Part shown: in pieces, positions 26,085-35,686 of the stretch | Layout of the letters: every line of letters starts with the position of its first letter | Numbering within the stretch: the first letter of the stretch is position 1 | The notes under the pieces: generated by a model | What the model saw: only the letters and a program-made list of their open reading frames with translations | Told to the model about the DNA's origin: nothing | Databases searched by the model: none | DNA from: MFD01213-c1 sp963704405 | Lineage (GTDB): Bacteria > Planctomycetota > Phycisphaerae > Tepidisphaerales > Tepidisphaeraceae | NCBI GenBank assembly: GCA_963704405.1 | Contig: OY969903.1 | Coordinates: 3,968,001 to 4,032,000, forward strand | Length of the DNA: 64,000 nt | Reading direction: 5' to 3' | Made by a program: the position numbers and the translations under genes

Positions 26085-26783
26085 TCATCGCTCTTTCAGT
26101 TGAAACTGGATGGAAACTTCGTAATTGCGAACGGTTCCGGGGCTGAATCGCCATGTGTCGCGCACGGCGCGAACAGCCGCCTGATTGAGCAGCGGCCATG
26201 GTGATGGCGAAATCACGTCGGCGGTTTGAACGGCGCCGTCCTTGTTGACGATGAAGCGGACCGTCACCGTGCCCTGCTGATGCGCGACGATCGCCTCGCG
26301 CGGATATTCGGGAGCGGGCTGGCGGCCTTCGCCGGTGCCGTAAGTCAACTGCTGGACCGGAGGAACAGCGGCCGCCACTTCGGCCGCGCTCGCCGGGGCG
26401 GCGTGATTGGCTTCAACAACCCTTGCTGCCACATCCACCGGCACAGCGAACGCCACCGCAGGCGTGGGGACGGCGACGTTCGTCAGCGGCGAGGGTGGCG
26501 CGATCGCCTGCGGCGAAGGGGGTGGCGCCGCCGGCTCGTCGCTTGCGGTCGGTGCAACTGCGTTCGGAGCAGCCGTCGCATCAGATGCAATCTCCACTTT
26601 GATCTCCTCCGCTGCCACCGGCGGCGGTTCTTTCATCGGAGGTTTCGGCCACGGATATGGAAGCAGCAGACCAAGCACACCAACAATCAGACACAGCATC
26701 CACACAACCAGCGTGAGCAGGCATGGCACGAATGCCCGCGAATTTTCCGGGCTTTCCAATCTATTCGCGTTCATTCGTGCCAT
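26085..26783 (-). CDS. tonB: TonB family protein
   Basis: A protein of 232 residues: a cytoplasmic N terminus, one transmembrane helix (about 20-44), a Pro/Ala-rich periplasmic linker (about 45-140) and a C-terminal TonB domain (PAPEYPREAIVAHQQGTVTVRF... through VRNYEVSIQFQL). The YPREA and GTVTVRF elements are family hallmarks. It links the ExbBD motor to the receptor encoded directly upstream. Confidence 0.92.
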   Translation of the reverse strand: MARMNANRLESPENSRAFVPCLLTLVVWMLCLIVGVLGLLLPYPWPKPPMKEPPPVAAEEIKVEIASDATAAPNAVAPTASDEPAAPPPSPQAIAPPSPLTNVAVPTPAVAFAVPVDVAARVVEANHAAPASAAEVAAAVPPVQQLTYGTGEGRQPAPEYPREAIVAHQQGTVTVRFIVNKDGAVQTADVISPSPWPLLNQAAVRAVRDTWRFSPGTVRNYEVSIQFQLKER

Positions 26784-26820
26784 GGGTTTCCTGCCTCTCT
26801 GGTCGATCGCCTCTCAAACA

Positions 26821-29155
26821 TCAAAACGTATAAGACAGCCCGGCAAAGAATGACCGCCGCTGGCCAAACTGGGCGGCGGCGACACCAATGCCCGAGCCAT
26901 CGCGGATGACATACGACTGGTCGAACACATTCACGATGTCAAAGCGAAATTTGACGGTGTTGCGGCCGCCGCCGTTGGGATGAAAGATGTGCTCGTATCC
27001 CACGTTCACCGGCAGATGCTGCGGCAGCTTCTGCATATTGACGAAGCCGGAGCGAAGACCGGAACTGTAAAGCAGATCGAGATAGACCATGTCGTTCGGC
27101 CATGAATACGAAAGGCCGAGTGAACCGGTGTATTCGGCCTCATGATCCAGCTTGATGTCGTGCGTCCGGATATAGGCCAGCTCGTCATTACCAAACAGAA
27201 ACTGCTGCGAGACGATGTCGCGGCCATGAGTCAGCACCCAGGAAAAATTCCCAAACGCAGAGAAGCCGCCTTGGGTGTAGGTCGTGCTCAGTTCCGCGCC
27301 GTACACTTCGCCGAGCCGATAGTTGAACGGCGTAATGATGATCGCGTTGCCAAACTGGCCGTTATCGACAAGGTTATGGGCCTGCTTGTAGAAGCCATCC
27401 ATGTTGACGCGCCACGGCTTGGTGATCTGGTGCGAGAGGCCGACATCAAAATAGTTTGATCGCTCCACCTTCAGCGGGCTGGAAACAAAATTTTCCGGCG
27501 CGTTGGTCGTGTTGGCGAACTTGCCGACCGTCCCCGGCGAAACATATTGCAGCGGTGGCGGAACGAAATAGCGGGCGTAACCGATGTGCGCCGTCGTGGC
27601 ATCCGTCGTATTCCACACGAGATTGGCGCGGGGGCTGAGCTGGCCGGAATCGGCGAAGTTGGTATCAAAGCGGTCATAGCGCAAGCCGTAGTTCAGCGTG
27701 AGACGTTTGTTCAGCCGCCATTCGTCCTGTGCATATATTCCGGCGCTCACGCCATGGTTGCCGGAGTTGTCGGGAATGGTAAACGGGGTGGCGGACGGAT
27801 TGCCGGTCAGCGGGTCCACGGCGAAAACGGTGGTGTTGGTTTCGAGCCGCTCGGCTGTGAAATCCGCAAGCAGGCCGGTACGAAGGGTGTGGGAATCATT
27901 CAGCACATAAGAGCTGTCGAACTGCACACCATTGGTGAAAAAGCTGTTGAGAACTTCGCTGGCCACGGCCTGAAAGGCCAGATCATTCACCCGATCCGGC
28001 ATGAAATCGACCTGCCCATACCGCGTGAAAGCGGCGATCTGAAATGAAGCTTTGTCGACCGACTTCTGATAAGCGATGACAGAGTAATACTGCTGCTCAT
28101 TCTGGTTCTCATCGACGCGTTCTGAATTGAACGATGCGGCGACGGGTTCATTGGCAACCGGCGGCACCGGAGCGAGGCCGCCGGTGTTGGGAAGCTGGAA
28201 ATCAGCATTGGAAGCGTTGAGCAGCAGGCTAAGGCGACTGGTGTCGTCCAGGCGATAGGACAGATAGGTGAAGAGCCTTTCCTGGTTGGTGCGGTCATGC
28301 TGGGCTCTTTCATTCGATGTAGTGTTTTCGATTCCCAGTTCATTGTGATTGCCGGAGCCGGCAACGAAGTAGTCGAGCTTGCCGGCCGTGCCGCCGAGTT
28401 GCAGCGAGGGTTGGATAGTGCTGTAGCTGCCGCCGTAGAACGAGAGTTCATTGCTGTTGAGCGTGTCACCGGATTTGGTGGTGACGTCGACAATGCCGGC
28501 GGTACGGAAACCGAATTGTGCAGGGAGCGTGCCGGTGATGAGGGTGGTGGAATCGATCAGGCGGGTATCCAGTTCCTGGCCGAAGCCGTTCAGCCCTTCC
28601 GGCAGGAGAACGCCATTCACGCGGTAAGTGAGGTTGGCATGTTCGCCGCGGACGTGAATCTGGCCGAACGAATCCTGGACGACGCCAGGGCGCGGAGGAG
28701 AACTTGCTGGAAGGGGGCATTTTCACCGCCGGGCAGCGATTCGACTTGCGCGGGCCGATGGAGTACGTGTCAGCCCCGAGGCTGGGGGCGATTTGATCGC
28801 GGGCTTCATCCAGATCTGAAGTGACGACGACAGTGCCCAGACGATTGGAGGGATTGGTCGGCGTTTCCACCGGTAAGGCGTGCGGCTGCGGAGTCGCGCC
28901 AGCCGCTGGGATCGCCGGAGCAACCGGAGCCTCGGGTATAGGCGGAGTGGCGGTTGCCGCGGGCGCAGGAGGTTCGATGGTTGGAGGCGCCGCTTCCATC
29001 GTCGTCGGCAACGACGAGGGCGCTGAAGGAGATAGTACCGCCGGCAACGGCGGTGGCGCGGGGGGAGATTCTGAAGTTGATGATGTCGGTTCAGCAAAAA
29101 CAGCGCTCGCGAAAGCAAGCGCCATAACGGCCAATAGGCCTGTGCGGATGCGCAT
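26821..29155 (-). pseudogene. TonB-dependent outer-membrane receptor, two frameshifts
   Basis: Signal peptide (MRIRTGLLAVMALAFASAVFA), Pro/Ala-rich spacer, a plug domain (starting RLGTVVVTSDLDEARDQIAP) and a 22-strand-type barrel ending ...FFAGLSYTF with terminal Phe. Reading the plug needs two changes of frame: near 28748-28754 (after DTYSIGP, where AQVESLPGGENAPFQQVLLRA follows in another frame) and near 28686-28692 (then GVVQDSFGQIHVRGEHANLTY). Each fits loss of one base in a C run, 60 bases apart. If real, the receptor is dead; if assembly errors, it is intact. The ATG at 29155 has AGGAG at ideal spacing. First gene of the TonB operon. Confidence 0.85.
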
Positions 29156-29256
29156 GGTGATGGCTCCTGAGCAGGAAGTGATTCTGGAATGGGAAATGAC
29201 AGCACTGCCGAGCGGCAAAGCAGCGCGCAGCGGCAGCTAGTCAAAGAGGAAAGGAA

Positions 29257-29592
29257 TCATGCGCAAACAGGTGGGCCGCGGCAGTCAATCCGCGCAGGCG
29301 CGGACCGATGAATGAGCGGCGTATCCAGCAGGGAGAGAAATGCGATGAACAGCCCAAGGCAAACCAGGATCGGCACCCACCCGACGGCGATGAACGGCAG
29401 ATGCAACTGCGCATGAACGGCGCAGTTGGATTCATCGTGATGATGCTCATCCACCGGCTGGCCGGAAGCTTTCGCCAGCGCATCTTCCCGGGCATCCTGG
29501 GCGGCGTGGTCCAGATTGTGGAGGTATTCCAGCGCGCCCGATCCGAGCGCGAAAAAGCACAACAGCAGCAGATAAGACGCCAGAGGCTTCAC
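29257..29592 (-). CDS. Short membrane protein next to TonB receptor
   Basis: A protein of 111 residues: N-terminal hydrophobic segment (about 1-20, possibly a signal peptide), a His/Asp-rich loop (DEHHHDESNCAVHAQLH), a second hydrophobic helix (about 68-92), and the C-terminal motif DCRGPPVC. Similar short proteins with a terminal RGPP motif (DUF2946-like) often lie beside metal TonB receptors, so the neighbouring receptor may take up zinc, copper or cobalt complexes. GTG start. Function inferred from context only. Confidence 0.55.
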   Translation of the reverse strand: MKPLASYLLLLCFFALGSGALEYLHNLDHAAQDAREDALAKASGQPVDEHHHDESNCAVHAQLHLPFIAVGWVPILVCLGLFIAFLSLLDTPLIHRSAPARIDCRGPPVCA

Positions 29593-30178
29593 TGAAACAA
29601 ACTCTGGCCTTGCCGCCCATCGATGTCAAGGCGGCAGATAGAACGACAGCAGCATCGGCCAGAATCGACCGGTGTGCGGCGGGACCGGCACGTACGGTTT
29701 TTCGATGACGACGTTTTGCATACGGGGAGTGGAGGTAGGGTCGCCGACAATGCGATCGGCGTCAATTGCGGGAGGGGGATTTCTTCTGCACGCTTAAATT
29801 ATTGCAGCAACGCAAGTGCTTGCATTTTTTACTGCGCAGGCGGAAAAAATCAAAACCGCGGCCCGGGTGCCGGTAATCGCGCCGTTGACTTACCACACTC
29901 CGGACACGCGGTTTTTATCGCCTGGTTGTGATGGAGAACAGGCGGGTACTGTGAAGACGCCGGCCGACGGCTCCGATTTCAGGAATTCCTCAAGAAAATG
30001 TGCGCCCGCAAAGGCATAAAGCCTGCCACGGGCGCGATGGTTGTTAATGGTATTAATGATCTATTGTCTATTTAATTTATATATTTCCTTTTCAAGATGA
30101 GTCGGCTGCAGAAGTGGAAACGCTGTAATGCGAGCAGCCCGTGGCTACCTCAGCTGAATATTTTTCCTTAAGAGGCCA
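29593..30178. other. Non-coding stretch upstream of the TonB receptor operon
   Basis: About 585 bases without a supportable gene. A palindrome-like AT/GC patch (TTGCAGCAACGCAA and GCAAGTGCTTGC, about 29802-29824) could be an operator for the divergent or downstream metal genes. A hairpin GCGCCCG...CGGGCGC (30002-30035) may end transcription; only four T follow on the minus strand. The region is low in GC around 30040-30090. Confidence 0.4.
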
Positions 30179-30343
30179 AGAGTCTCTAACACAACCTCCC
30201 GCGCATCGATGCGCCGCGGCATCGCGTCAGAATCGAGGCGTCGAAACGAAGCAGTATTGAATGAAATACGAGCGAGTTTTGACAACGAAGAGCCTGACGC
30301 GATGCCGTAAGCAGCGACCGCGCGAGGTTGGGTTAGAGGCTCT
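30179..30343. repeat. Palindromic interspersed repeat, family 2, copy A
   Basis: Ends AGAGTCTCTAACACAACCTC and GAGGTTGGGTTAGAGGCTCT are inverted repeats; inner arms CGGCATCGCGTCAG and CTGACGCGATGCCG pair exactly. A shorter relative is at 60198-60263. The right edge overlaps the stop codon of the sigma factor gene, so the repeat landed against or inside its 3' end. Confidence 0.75.
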
Positions 30344-32912
30344 AAAGGGGGCGGCTTTCTTCGCGTTTGTCTTTGCGACTCCGTGCCTTCGCGGTCGCAT
30401 CCATCTTAAGTTCCGCAGTCGCGCCGCCCCAACGCCGCCGTCGTTGCAGCAGGAGACCGGCCGCCATGGCCATGATGCCCAGGGCGGCGGGTTCAGGGAC
30501 AGTGTCGGCGACAGGGGCGATCTCAGCGCTGGCGTGGGCGAGAATTTGCGAAATGTCGGTGGCAGGACCGGCGGGGACGGTGACGGCGAAGTAGTTGAAA
30601 TCGGTGGCGACGCCGGAAACGAGGTGGTCGGTTGTATCGAGAACGAAAGTAGATGGATCGACGGTTTGCCAGGAGCCGCTGCTGAGTTCCCAGAGGTTGA
30701 CGCCGGATTCGGCGCCGCCGAGTTCACTCACCAAAGCGTCGTTGTAACGGATGGTGAGGTCCGCCGATGGAAGAGAGCCGACGGCAGGATCGATTTGCCA
30801 AAGGCCGATGGGCACACCGATGATTCCGGCAAGGCTTGGCGCATCGGTGCGATCCACCGCCAGCAGGGAAATCTGGGACATGCAAGCCAGCGGCGCTTCC
30901 CCCGCCGCTGCGGTGGCGTTGAGGCGAACACTGTTCACCAGATCGATTTGCGGATCGCTCGGATCTTCGCCCCAGGTGACGGCAGAACCGTCGGCGGATT
31001 TTTGAACGGCGAGGGTGAGCTTGCCGTGGTCGCGGGCGAAAAGACCGTTGCGACCGCCGACGGCGGGGTTGTCGGCGGAATTGTGGACTGTACGGAAGCC
31101 GCTGAGGTCCAGCGTGTGATCGGCGCCGAATCCCTCGGCGATAATTTGGCCGCTGATGTCGAGCGTGCCGGCCATCGCGACGTGGCCCCAGCCGGTGATG
31201 ACGCCGTTGGTTTGAGTGACGTTGCCGTCAGTGGTGCTGAGGTGCACGACCGGAGAAGGGGTTGACGGCGTTGCCGCGGGGTAAGTCGCCTGCGAACCGG
31301 ACGATGCAACGACCGTGTTATTATTGGCGATATAACTTGGGGACCACATGGCGCCATCGAATGCACCGCTGCTCGCCGTGGAGATGACCGGGAAGATTCG
31401 GGTGGATGTGCCGCCGGGGCCTGTCACGGGAATGGCGATAGCGCTGGAGCCGGAGCCAGTCGAGTCGCCGGCGCTGGCGAGGATATCGGGCGGTGTTGCC
31501 GGGACGACGAGTTCGGTCGCCGGGACAGCGGCCATTACGGCGATGCTGGAATCGGATTGGGCCGTGTGACTGCCGCCGGATGATGTTGATTTCAAAACGG
31601 CGGTGCCGGAAGAGGAACTCGACATTGCAACTGCGGTCGCGGGTGCTGCCGCCATGGAGGCGCTCGGTGAGCGAGGGGCAGCGGCGGCGGCTGTCACCAG
31701 CGCGGAAGATGAATTGGCAGGTTGCGATGTATTTTTCGCAACAGCGAGAACTGAAGCCGGCGCGGGCGGCGCACTTTGCAGGTGGATGGACATCGGGGGC
31801 GCGATGATCGGAGCGGCCGACGGCGGCGGTGCGCTGGCGATCGCGAGCGTGACCGGCTTCACAAAAGGTTCGATTCGCCAGTTGGTGGCGCTCTCCGCGA
31901 CAGGCTGTGGCGCGATGAGGGGTTCCGGTTTTACCAGTGCAATGAGGGGCGCGGGATGCGGCAGAGGCGCGGCGGGTGTGCTGTCGACGCGCATCGGCAT
32001 GGTGAACGGCTGCATCAACGGGCGAATGAGCCGCTGCATCTGCGTGGTGATGATCTGCTGCACATCAATGTATGGCAGCATGCCGAAGGCTTTGGCTCCG
32101 CCGAAGGTAGTGCAGGCAAGCATCAGGACAGCGGCGGCGACTTTCACTTTGCCGATCATCATCGCCCCACCCGCGCGGCGAGTGAGGCCGATCACCTGAT
32201 TCGAAACCAATCCCATCCCATCGTGACCGCCGGCGAGCGCCGAAGCGGCGTGGGATGTCGAACGAACCATCGATTCAGAGATCGCGGACTTGATGATGAA
32301 CGCCATGACGGCAGCGAAAGTGCTGCTGGCGATGGTGATGCCCCGGCCATTCAGGCGGCCGGCGAGCATTTCACGCCCGCGGAAAATGCGAACGCCGAGT
32401 GTGCTCGGTTTGCATTTCAGCTCGGCGGCCATTTCATCGCGCGAAAGTCCGCCGAAATAATGCAGGATCAGCGGCAGACGGTACTTGGTTGGCAGCTTAT
32501 GAAGCTCTTCATGAAGGATTGTTTTGATCTCATCCATGTCCGCCGAGAGAAGCGCGTTGTCGCTGGAGCGGCGACGAAGTGTTTGTTCGTCATGGTGACG
32601 CTCTTCGCGCGTCTTGCGGCGGGATTTGGATCGGCGAAGGTCCAGCGCCAACCGCTTGCCAACCTGCTGAAGCCAGGGACCCAGCGCCTTAATTTCAGCG
32701 CCGCGCTTAGCCTGAAGCGCAAGGGTAAGAAAGACAGCCTGGGTGGCGTCTTCGGCATCGTGCTTGTCTTTAGTGATGCGGAGGCAGACGTTGAAGACCA
32801 TGCCCGCATATCGGCGCACGATCTCCTCGAACGGCCGCTGATGGCCGTACTTCATGAACTCGGCAAGAAGTTCCTGCCCGTTCGGTGAGCCAGGTTCCCC
32901 GGAACTGATCAA
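30342..32912 (-). CDS. ECF sigma factor fused to transmembrane helix and PEP-CTERM ectodomain
   Basis: A protein of 856 residues in one uninterrupted frame. Residues 15-190 are an ECF sigma-70 factor: region 2 (RYAGMVFNVCLRITKDKHDAEDATQAVF, about 34-61) and region 4 (LPTKYRLPLILHYFGG... STLGVRIFRGREML, about 140-183). A transmembrane helix follows at about 256-277. Then comes a long Ala/Pro/Ser-rich linker (about 290-500), an extracytoplasmic region (about 500-800), and a PEP-CTERM sorting signal (VPEP at 805-808, hydrophobic helix, RRRR). A further 29-residue basic tail after RRRR appears to be read from repeat-like DNA. TTG start with AGGAGG four bases away. The topology implies a membrane-tethered sigma factor whose C terminus is processed by exosortase. 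Confidence 0.85.
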   Translation of the reverse strand: MISSGEPGSPNGQELLAEFMKYGHQRPFEEIVRRYAGMVFNVCLRITKDKHDAEDATQAVFLTLALQAKRGAEIKALGPWLQQVGKRLALDLRRSKSRRKTREERHHDEQTLRRRSSDNALLSADMDEIKTILHEELHKLPTKYRLPLILHYFGGLSRDEMAAELKCKPSTLGVRIFRGREMLAGRLNGRGITIASSTFAAVMAFIIKSAISESMVRSTSHAASALAGGHDGMGLVSNQVIGLTRRAGGAMMIGKVKVAAAVLMLACTTFGGAKAFGMLPYIDVQQIITTQMQRLIRPLMQPFTMPMRVDSTPAAPLPHPAPLIALVKPEPLIAPQPVAESATNWRIEPFVKPVTLAIASAPPPSAAPIIAPPMSIHLQSAPPAPASVLAVAKNTSQPANSSSALVTAAAAAPRSPSASMAAAPATAVAMSSSSSGTAVLKSTSSGGSHTAQSDSSIAVMAAVPATELVVPATPPDILASAGDSTGSGSSAIAIPVTGPGGTSTRIFPVISTASSGAFDGAMWSPSYIANNNTVVASSGSQATYPAATPSTPSPVVHLSTTDGNVTQTNGVITGWGHVAMAGTLDISGQIIAEGFGADHTLDLSGFRTVHNSADNPAVGGRNGLFARDHGKLTLAVQKSADGSAVTWGEDPSDPQIDLVNSVRLNATAAAGEAPLACMSQISLLAVDRTDAPSLAGIIGVPIGLWQIDPAVGSLPSADLTIRYNDALVSELGGAESGVNLWELSSGSWQTVDPSTFVLDTTDHLVSGVATDFNYFAVTVPAGPATDISQILAHASAEIAPVADTVPEPAALGIMAMAAGLLLQRRRRWGGATAELKMDATAKARSRKDKREESRPL

Positions 32913-33204
32913 TAAGCCTCCTCAACAATACAGACGCCTGGGCTGGGCTTGAATTACAAGATCATAACGGAATTTGTGGTTTGGGTTAAAGAAGGGTGGG
33001 AATCCAATGGGGCCTTTCGGCACCATTTGAAAGAAGACGGTTTTGCGGCTAAATAATTGTCCGGAAAAGCTTTACAGCCTGACGATTCGTTCCTCTCGAT
33101 TTCGATAGTATCTTATTCGAAACTGCGGTTCTAGGACAAATCTAGGACAACCCAACGAATGCTCCGAGTCTTGGCGGGCTTTCGGCCAAGTCCAGACGAA
33201 GGCG

Positions 33205-33701
33205 ATGAATTTGTTCATGCTGAACGGCGCGTTTTACATCCAGGAGGTCATCCGGCTCGAATGGGCCGACATCAATAATGGCTGCATCGTCACCAACCGG
33301 GCCAAGACCGGCGACTGCGTGCGGATCTGCGTTCTCCGGAGGGAAACCACCGAAGCATTGTAAACATGAAGCGCGTCGGCGAAACCATTTTCACCAATTA
33401 CACCCTGCTCCTCCAGGCCAGTAGCGCACAACTCCGTTTCTCGCAACTGGCGATCAAGGCCGGCTTGTCAGTCGTAGACGCCGACAATGAATTGAAACCG
33501 ACCGTCACCGCCAGCCAACTCCGCGACGGTGCCGCAACAGCGATGGCATCCGGCAACGTCAACAGCGACCTGTGCAAGATTTTCCGACGCCACGCCTGCG
33601 GCATTGAGGACCATTACGTGAAGCGCAATCCCATGAGCGCCACGAAATGCGAGGATTCAGATCAAAATTCAAAAAATGTAGTCAACCGACCTTCAACTTG
33701 A
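33205..33701 (+). pseudogene. Decayed tyrosine recombinase (integrase) fragments
   Basis: Two adjacent pieces. 33205-33363 reads MNLFMLNGAFYIQEVIRLEW then ADINNGCIVTNRAKTGD, the region around the first catalytic Arg and the beta-strand Lys of phage-type integrases, though the Arg itself is lost (GARIxE has become GAFYIQE). 33366-33701 reads TASQLRDGAATAMASGNV then HACGIEDHYVKRNP, resembling the box II region with a terminal Tyr. The pieces are separated by a stop and the middle is degraded. It probably mobilised the island that follows. 32913-33204 upstream holds nothing I can name. Confidence 0.6.
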
Positions 33702-33743
33702 CATTGTCAGCACTATTGTCATAATTGTCTGACATAGGAGATT
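33698..33743 (+). promoter_or_regulatory. Sigma-70-like promoter with operator repeats
   Basis: TTGACA (33698-33703), exactly 17 bases, then ATAATT (33721-33726), and AGGAG (33736-33740) seven bases before the ATG at 33748. Overlapping it are TGACATTGTCA (a near-perfect palindrome on the -35), TTGTC copies in the spacer, and TGTCAG...CTGACA around the whole. The XRE-domain protein encoded in this operon is the obvious candidate regulator. Confidence 0.65.
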
Positions 33744-33747
33744 TGCC

Positions 33748-34307
33748 ATGAGTGACGGACCTCATTGCAGCCTACCCATGCGGGGAGGCTGGAAGCGGCT
33801 AGCAGAATTCGGAGATAACAGTGCTTTCGCGCCTGCGGAAGTGGCGGAGGCAATTATTCCCGCGCTGGCCGCCGACTGTTATGCCGATATGACGCCCGAG
33901 TTTCTTCACGCATTTACTGGTGTCTTCAACTCCCTGTTTCCATTTCAAACTGAGCTGCAGTTGGAGAACTTGAGGGAGATAGCAGGCAATGGATTAGGCC
34001 AGACAGTCATCGACTACGCCAGTCAAATTGCTGCTAGGGGGGGCCCATCTGAGAACACTGCGGTCGAGGCAGTCACCCAAACCCTGAATGACCGAAGCGC
34101 AAGAGGCGTGCACAGGTCGAAGAACATTACCACCGCGAATCGACGGAAGGTCGTGCTCATCACGTCCGCGCCAGATTAGAGGAAGGAATTGGCCTCGCAC
34201 AAACGGCAATCGCGGGACTGGCGCGAAGCATCCTAAGTAACGCACCGCAGTTAAATATCCGGCCCCCAAAGCAAATAGGACTGGACGAGGGAGTTGGCCT
34301 GCCATGA
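33748..34307 (+). pseudogene. First protein of the QueC-like/ImmA/PIN operon, frameshifted
   Basis: The first frame gives 143 residues and stops at 34179. From about 34092 the next frame is protein-like and gives QVEEHYHRESTEGRAHHVRA then RLEEGIGLAQTAIAGLARSI and ends with TGA at 34305-34307, overlapping the next gene's ATG (ATGA). Joined, the protein has about 186 residues, is mostly helical, has no membrane segment, and belongs to no family I recognise. The precise coupling to the next start strongly suggests that the longer reading is the true gene, with one base lost around 34092-34115. Position upstream of a QueC-like gene recalls QatB of the QatABCD defence system, but I see no sequence match. 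Confidence 0.6.
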
Positions 34308-35686
34308 CTAAGATCAAGAAAGCTTCCACGGTAGAAACGTCTACTCCCATTGATGTTGTTGAATCGAGTGGCCCCCATAAGCGCGGACGAATTAAATGTG
34401 AAATCGGTCGTCAAATTGAATTCGACACGGCTAACCTTGAGTCCTACCTATTCGCCACGCGTGACCCAGTTGTATACGACACGCTTTTGTTAGCTGCTGC
34501 CGTCGAATTTGCCGACAGACTTATCCCCAGGTCCAAAATGACTTGGGAAAGAAAGATCAGTCTGAACATTCCAGTACATGATTTGAGCCACTGGACCTCA
34601 TCTCCCGTCTCAAACACATTAAGGAATTCGCTGGGTTTCTTAACAGGCGATTTATGGGATATAACTTTTTATGCAGCTTCCAAACCGATCGAATATCCGC
34701 AACCAGGATTGTTCTCTCTTCCCAGCGGCATAGAGGCTGTAATGCCCTTCAGCGATGGTCTCGATTCCCGAGCTGTCGCGGGACTGATGTCATTACAGAT
34801 GGGGAACCAACTCCTTCGGGTACGCTTGGGAACGAAAGACTATGACGGAAAAGCTCGCAATCGTCCCTTCCAAGCCGTCCCGTATAAAGTCTCGCGAAAG
34901 AACGGCAAATTCGTGGAATCGAGCGCACGCTCGCGCGGCTTCAAATTTGCCATCATTAGCGGACTGACCGCTTACTTGGCTCAGGCGGGTGAGATTATCG
35001 TTTCAGAAAGTGGTCAAGGATCGTTAGGACCTGCACTCGTGACCGTTGGGCAGGCCCACAGCGACTACCGAAACCATCCGTTGTTTTTGGATAAGATTGC
35101 GCAGTTTCTTCAAGTTCTACTCAAATATACGGTTAGTTTTAAATATCCCAGGATTTGGCATACGAAAGCGGAAACCTTACGAGAGTTTTTCGACAAGTGC
35201 GATGATCGCTTGTCTTGGACTGAAACCAAGTCCTGCTGGCAGCAAAATAGGCAATCGAGTGTCGATGGTAAATGGCGTCACTGCGGTATTTGCGCAGCAT
35301 GCATTCTTAGAAGAATGAGCGTTCACGCCGCCGGTCTGACCGAACGTCCTGAAACCTACATCTGGGAAAACCTCGGGGCGGCGACCTTCACGGGAGGAGC
35401 GAATGCCTCATTCGCGGCGAACAAAATAACGCGCAAAATGCGAGAGTACGCGATAGCGGGAATTCTTCACATGGATCATTTGGCGGCCCTCAGGTCGTCG
35501 CCGACAAACAGGGGCATGCTAAACCTGACCGCTTTCAAGTTGGCCCGATCGTTCAATCTTCCAGAGGCCGACGTTCTTGGCAAGCTTGATCGTTTGCTGA
35601 CCAAGCACGAAGAGGAATGGAAAAACTTTATGAGTTCATTGGGCGAATCCGCGTTTGTAGCCAGGTGGGCGGCGGGAGAACAATGA
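34304..35686 (+). CDS. QueC-like PP-loop ATPase (QatC-like)
   Basis: A protein of 460 residues. An N-terminal extension (1-140) precedes a QueC-like domain with a modified PP-loop (MPFSDGLDSRA, SDGLDS at 150-155 instead of SGGxDS) and the QueC zinc site: C311, C327, C330, C333 (HCGICAAC). QueC makes 7-cyano-7-deazaguanine from carboxydeazaguanine; enlarged QueC-like proteins of about 440-460 residues occur in anti-phage systems (QatC, and type IV CBASS-associated enzymes), where they may modify a protein or nucleotide. The start overlaps the upstream stop and the stop overlaps the next start (ATGA at 35683), so the genes are translationally coupled. GC content is visibly lower than in flanking genes. 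Confidence 0.8.
   Translation: MTKIKKASTVETSTPIDVVESSGPHKRGRIKCEIGRQIEFDTANLESYLFATRDPVVYDTLLLAAAVEFADRLIPRSKMTWERKISLNIPVHDLSHWTSSPVSNTLRNSLGFLTGDLWDITFYAASKPIEYPQPGLFSLPSGIEAVMPFSDGLDSRAVAGLMSLQMGNQLLRVRLGTKDYDGKARNRPFQAVPYKVSRKNGKFVESSARSRGFKFAIISGLTAYLAQAGEIIVSESGQGSLGPALVTVGQAHSDYRNHPLFLDKIAQFLQVLLKYTVSFKYPRIWHTKAETLREFFDKCDDRLSWTETKSCWQQNRQSSVDGKWRHCGICAACILRRMSVHAAGLTERPETYIWENLGAATFTGGANASFAANKITRKMREYAIAGILHMDHLAALRSSPTNRGMLNLTAFKLARSFNLPEADVLGKLDRLLTKHEEEWKNFMSSLGESAFVARWAAGEQ

Noticed and set aside
29880..29970. Possible cobalamin riboswitch (GGCGGGTACTGTGAAGACGCCGG)
   Set aside because: Lacks the GCCACTG box and the ordered P2-P6 elements, and no suitable gene follows on the plus strand.
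30261..32888. Long plus-strand open frames opposite the sigma-PEP gene
   Set aside because: No recognisable motif; the minus-strand gene explains the region.
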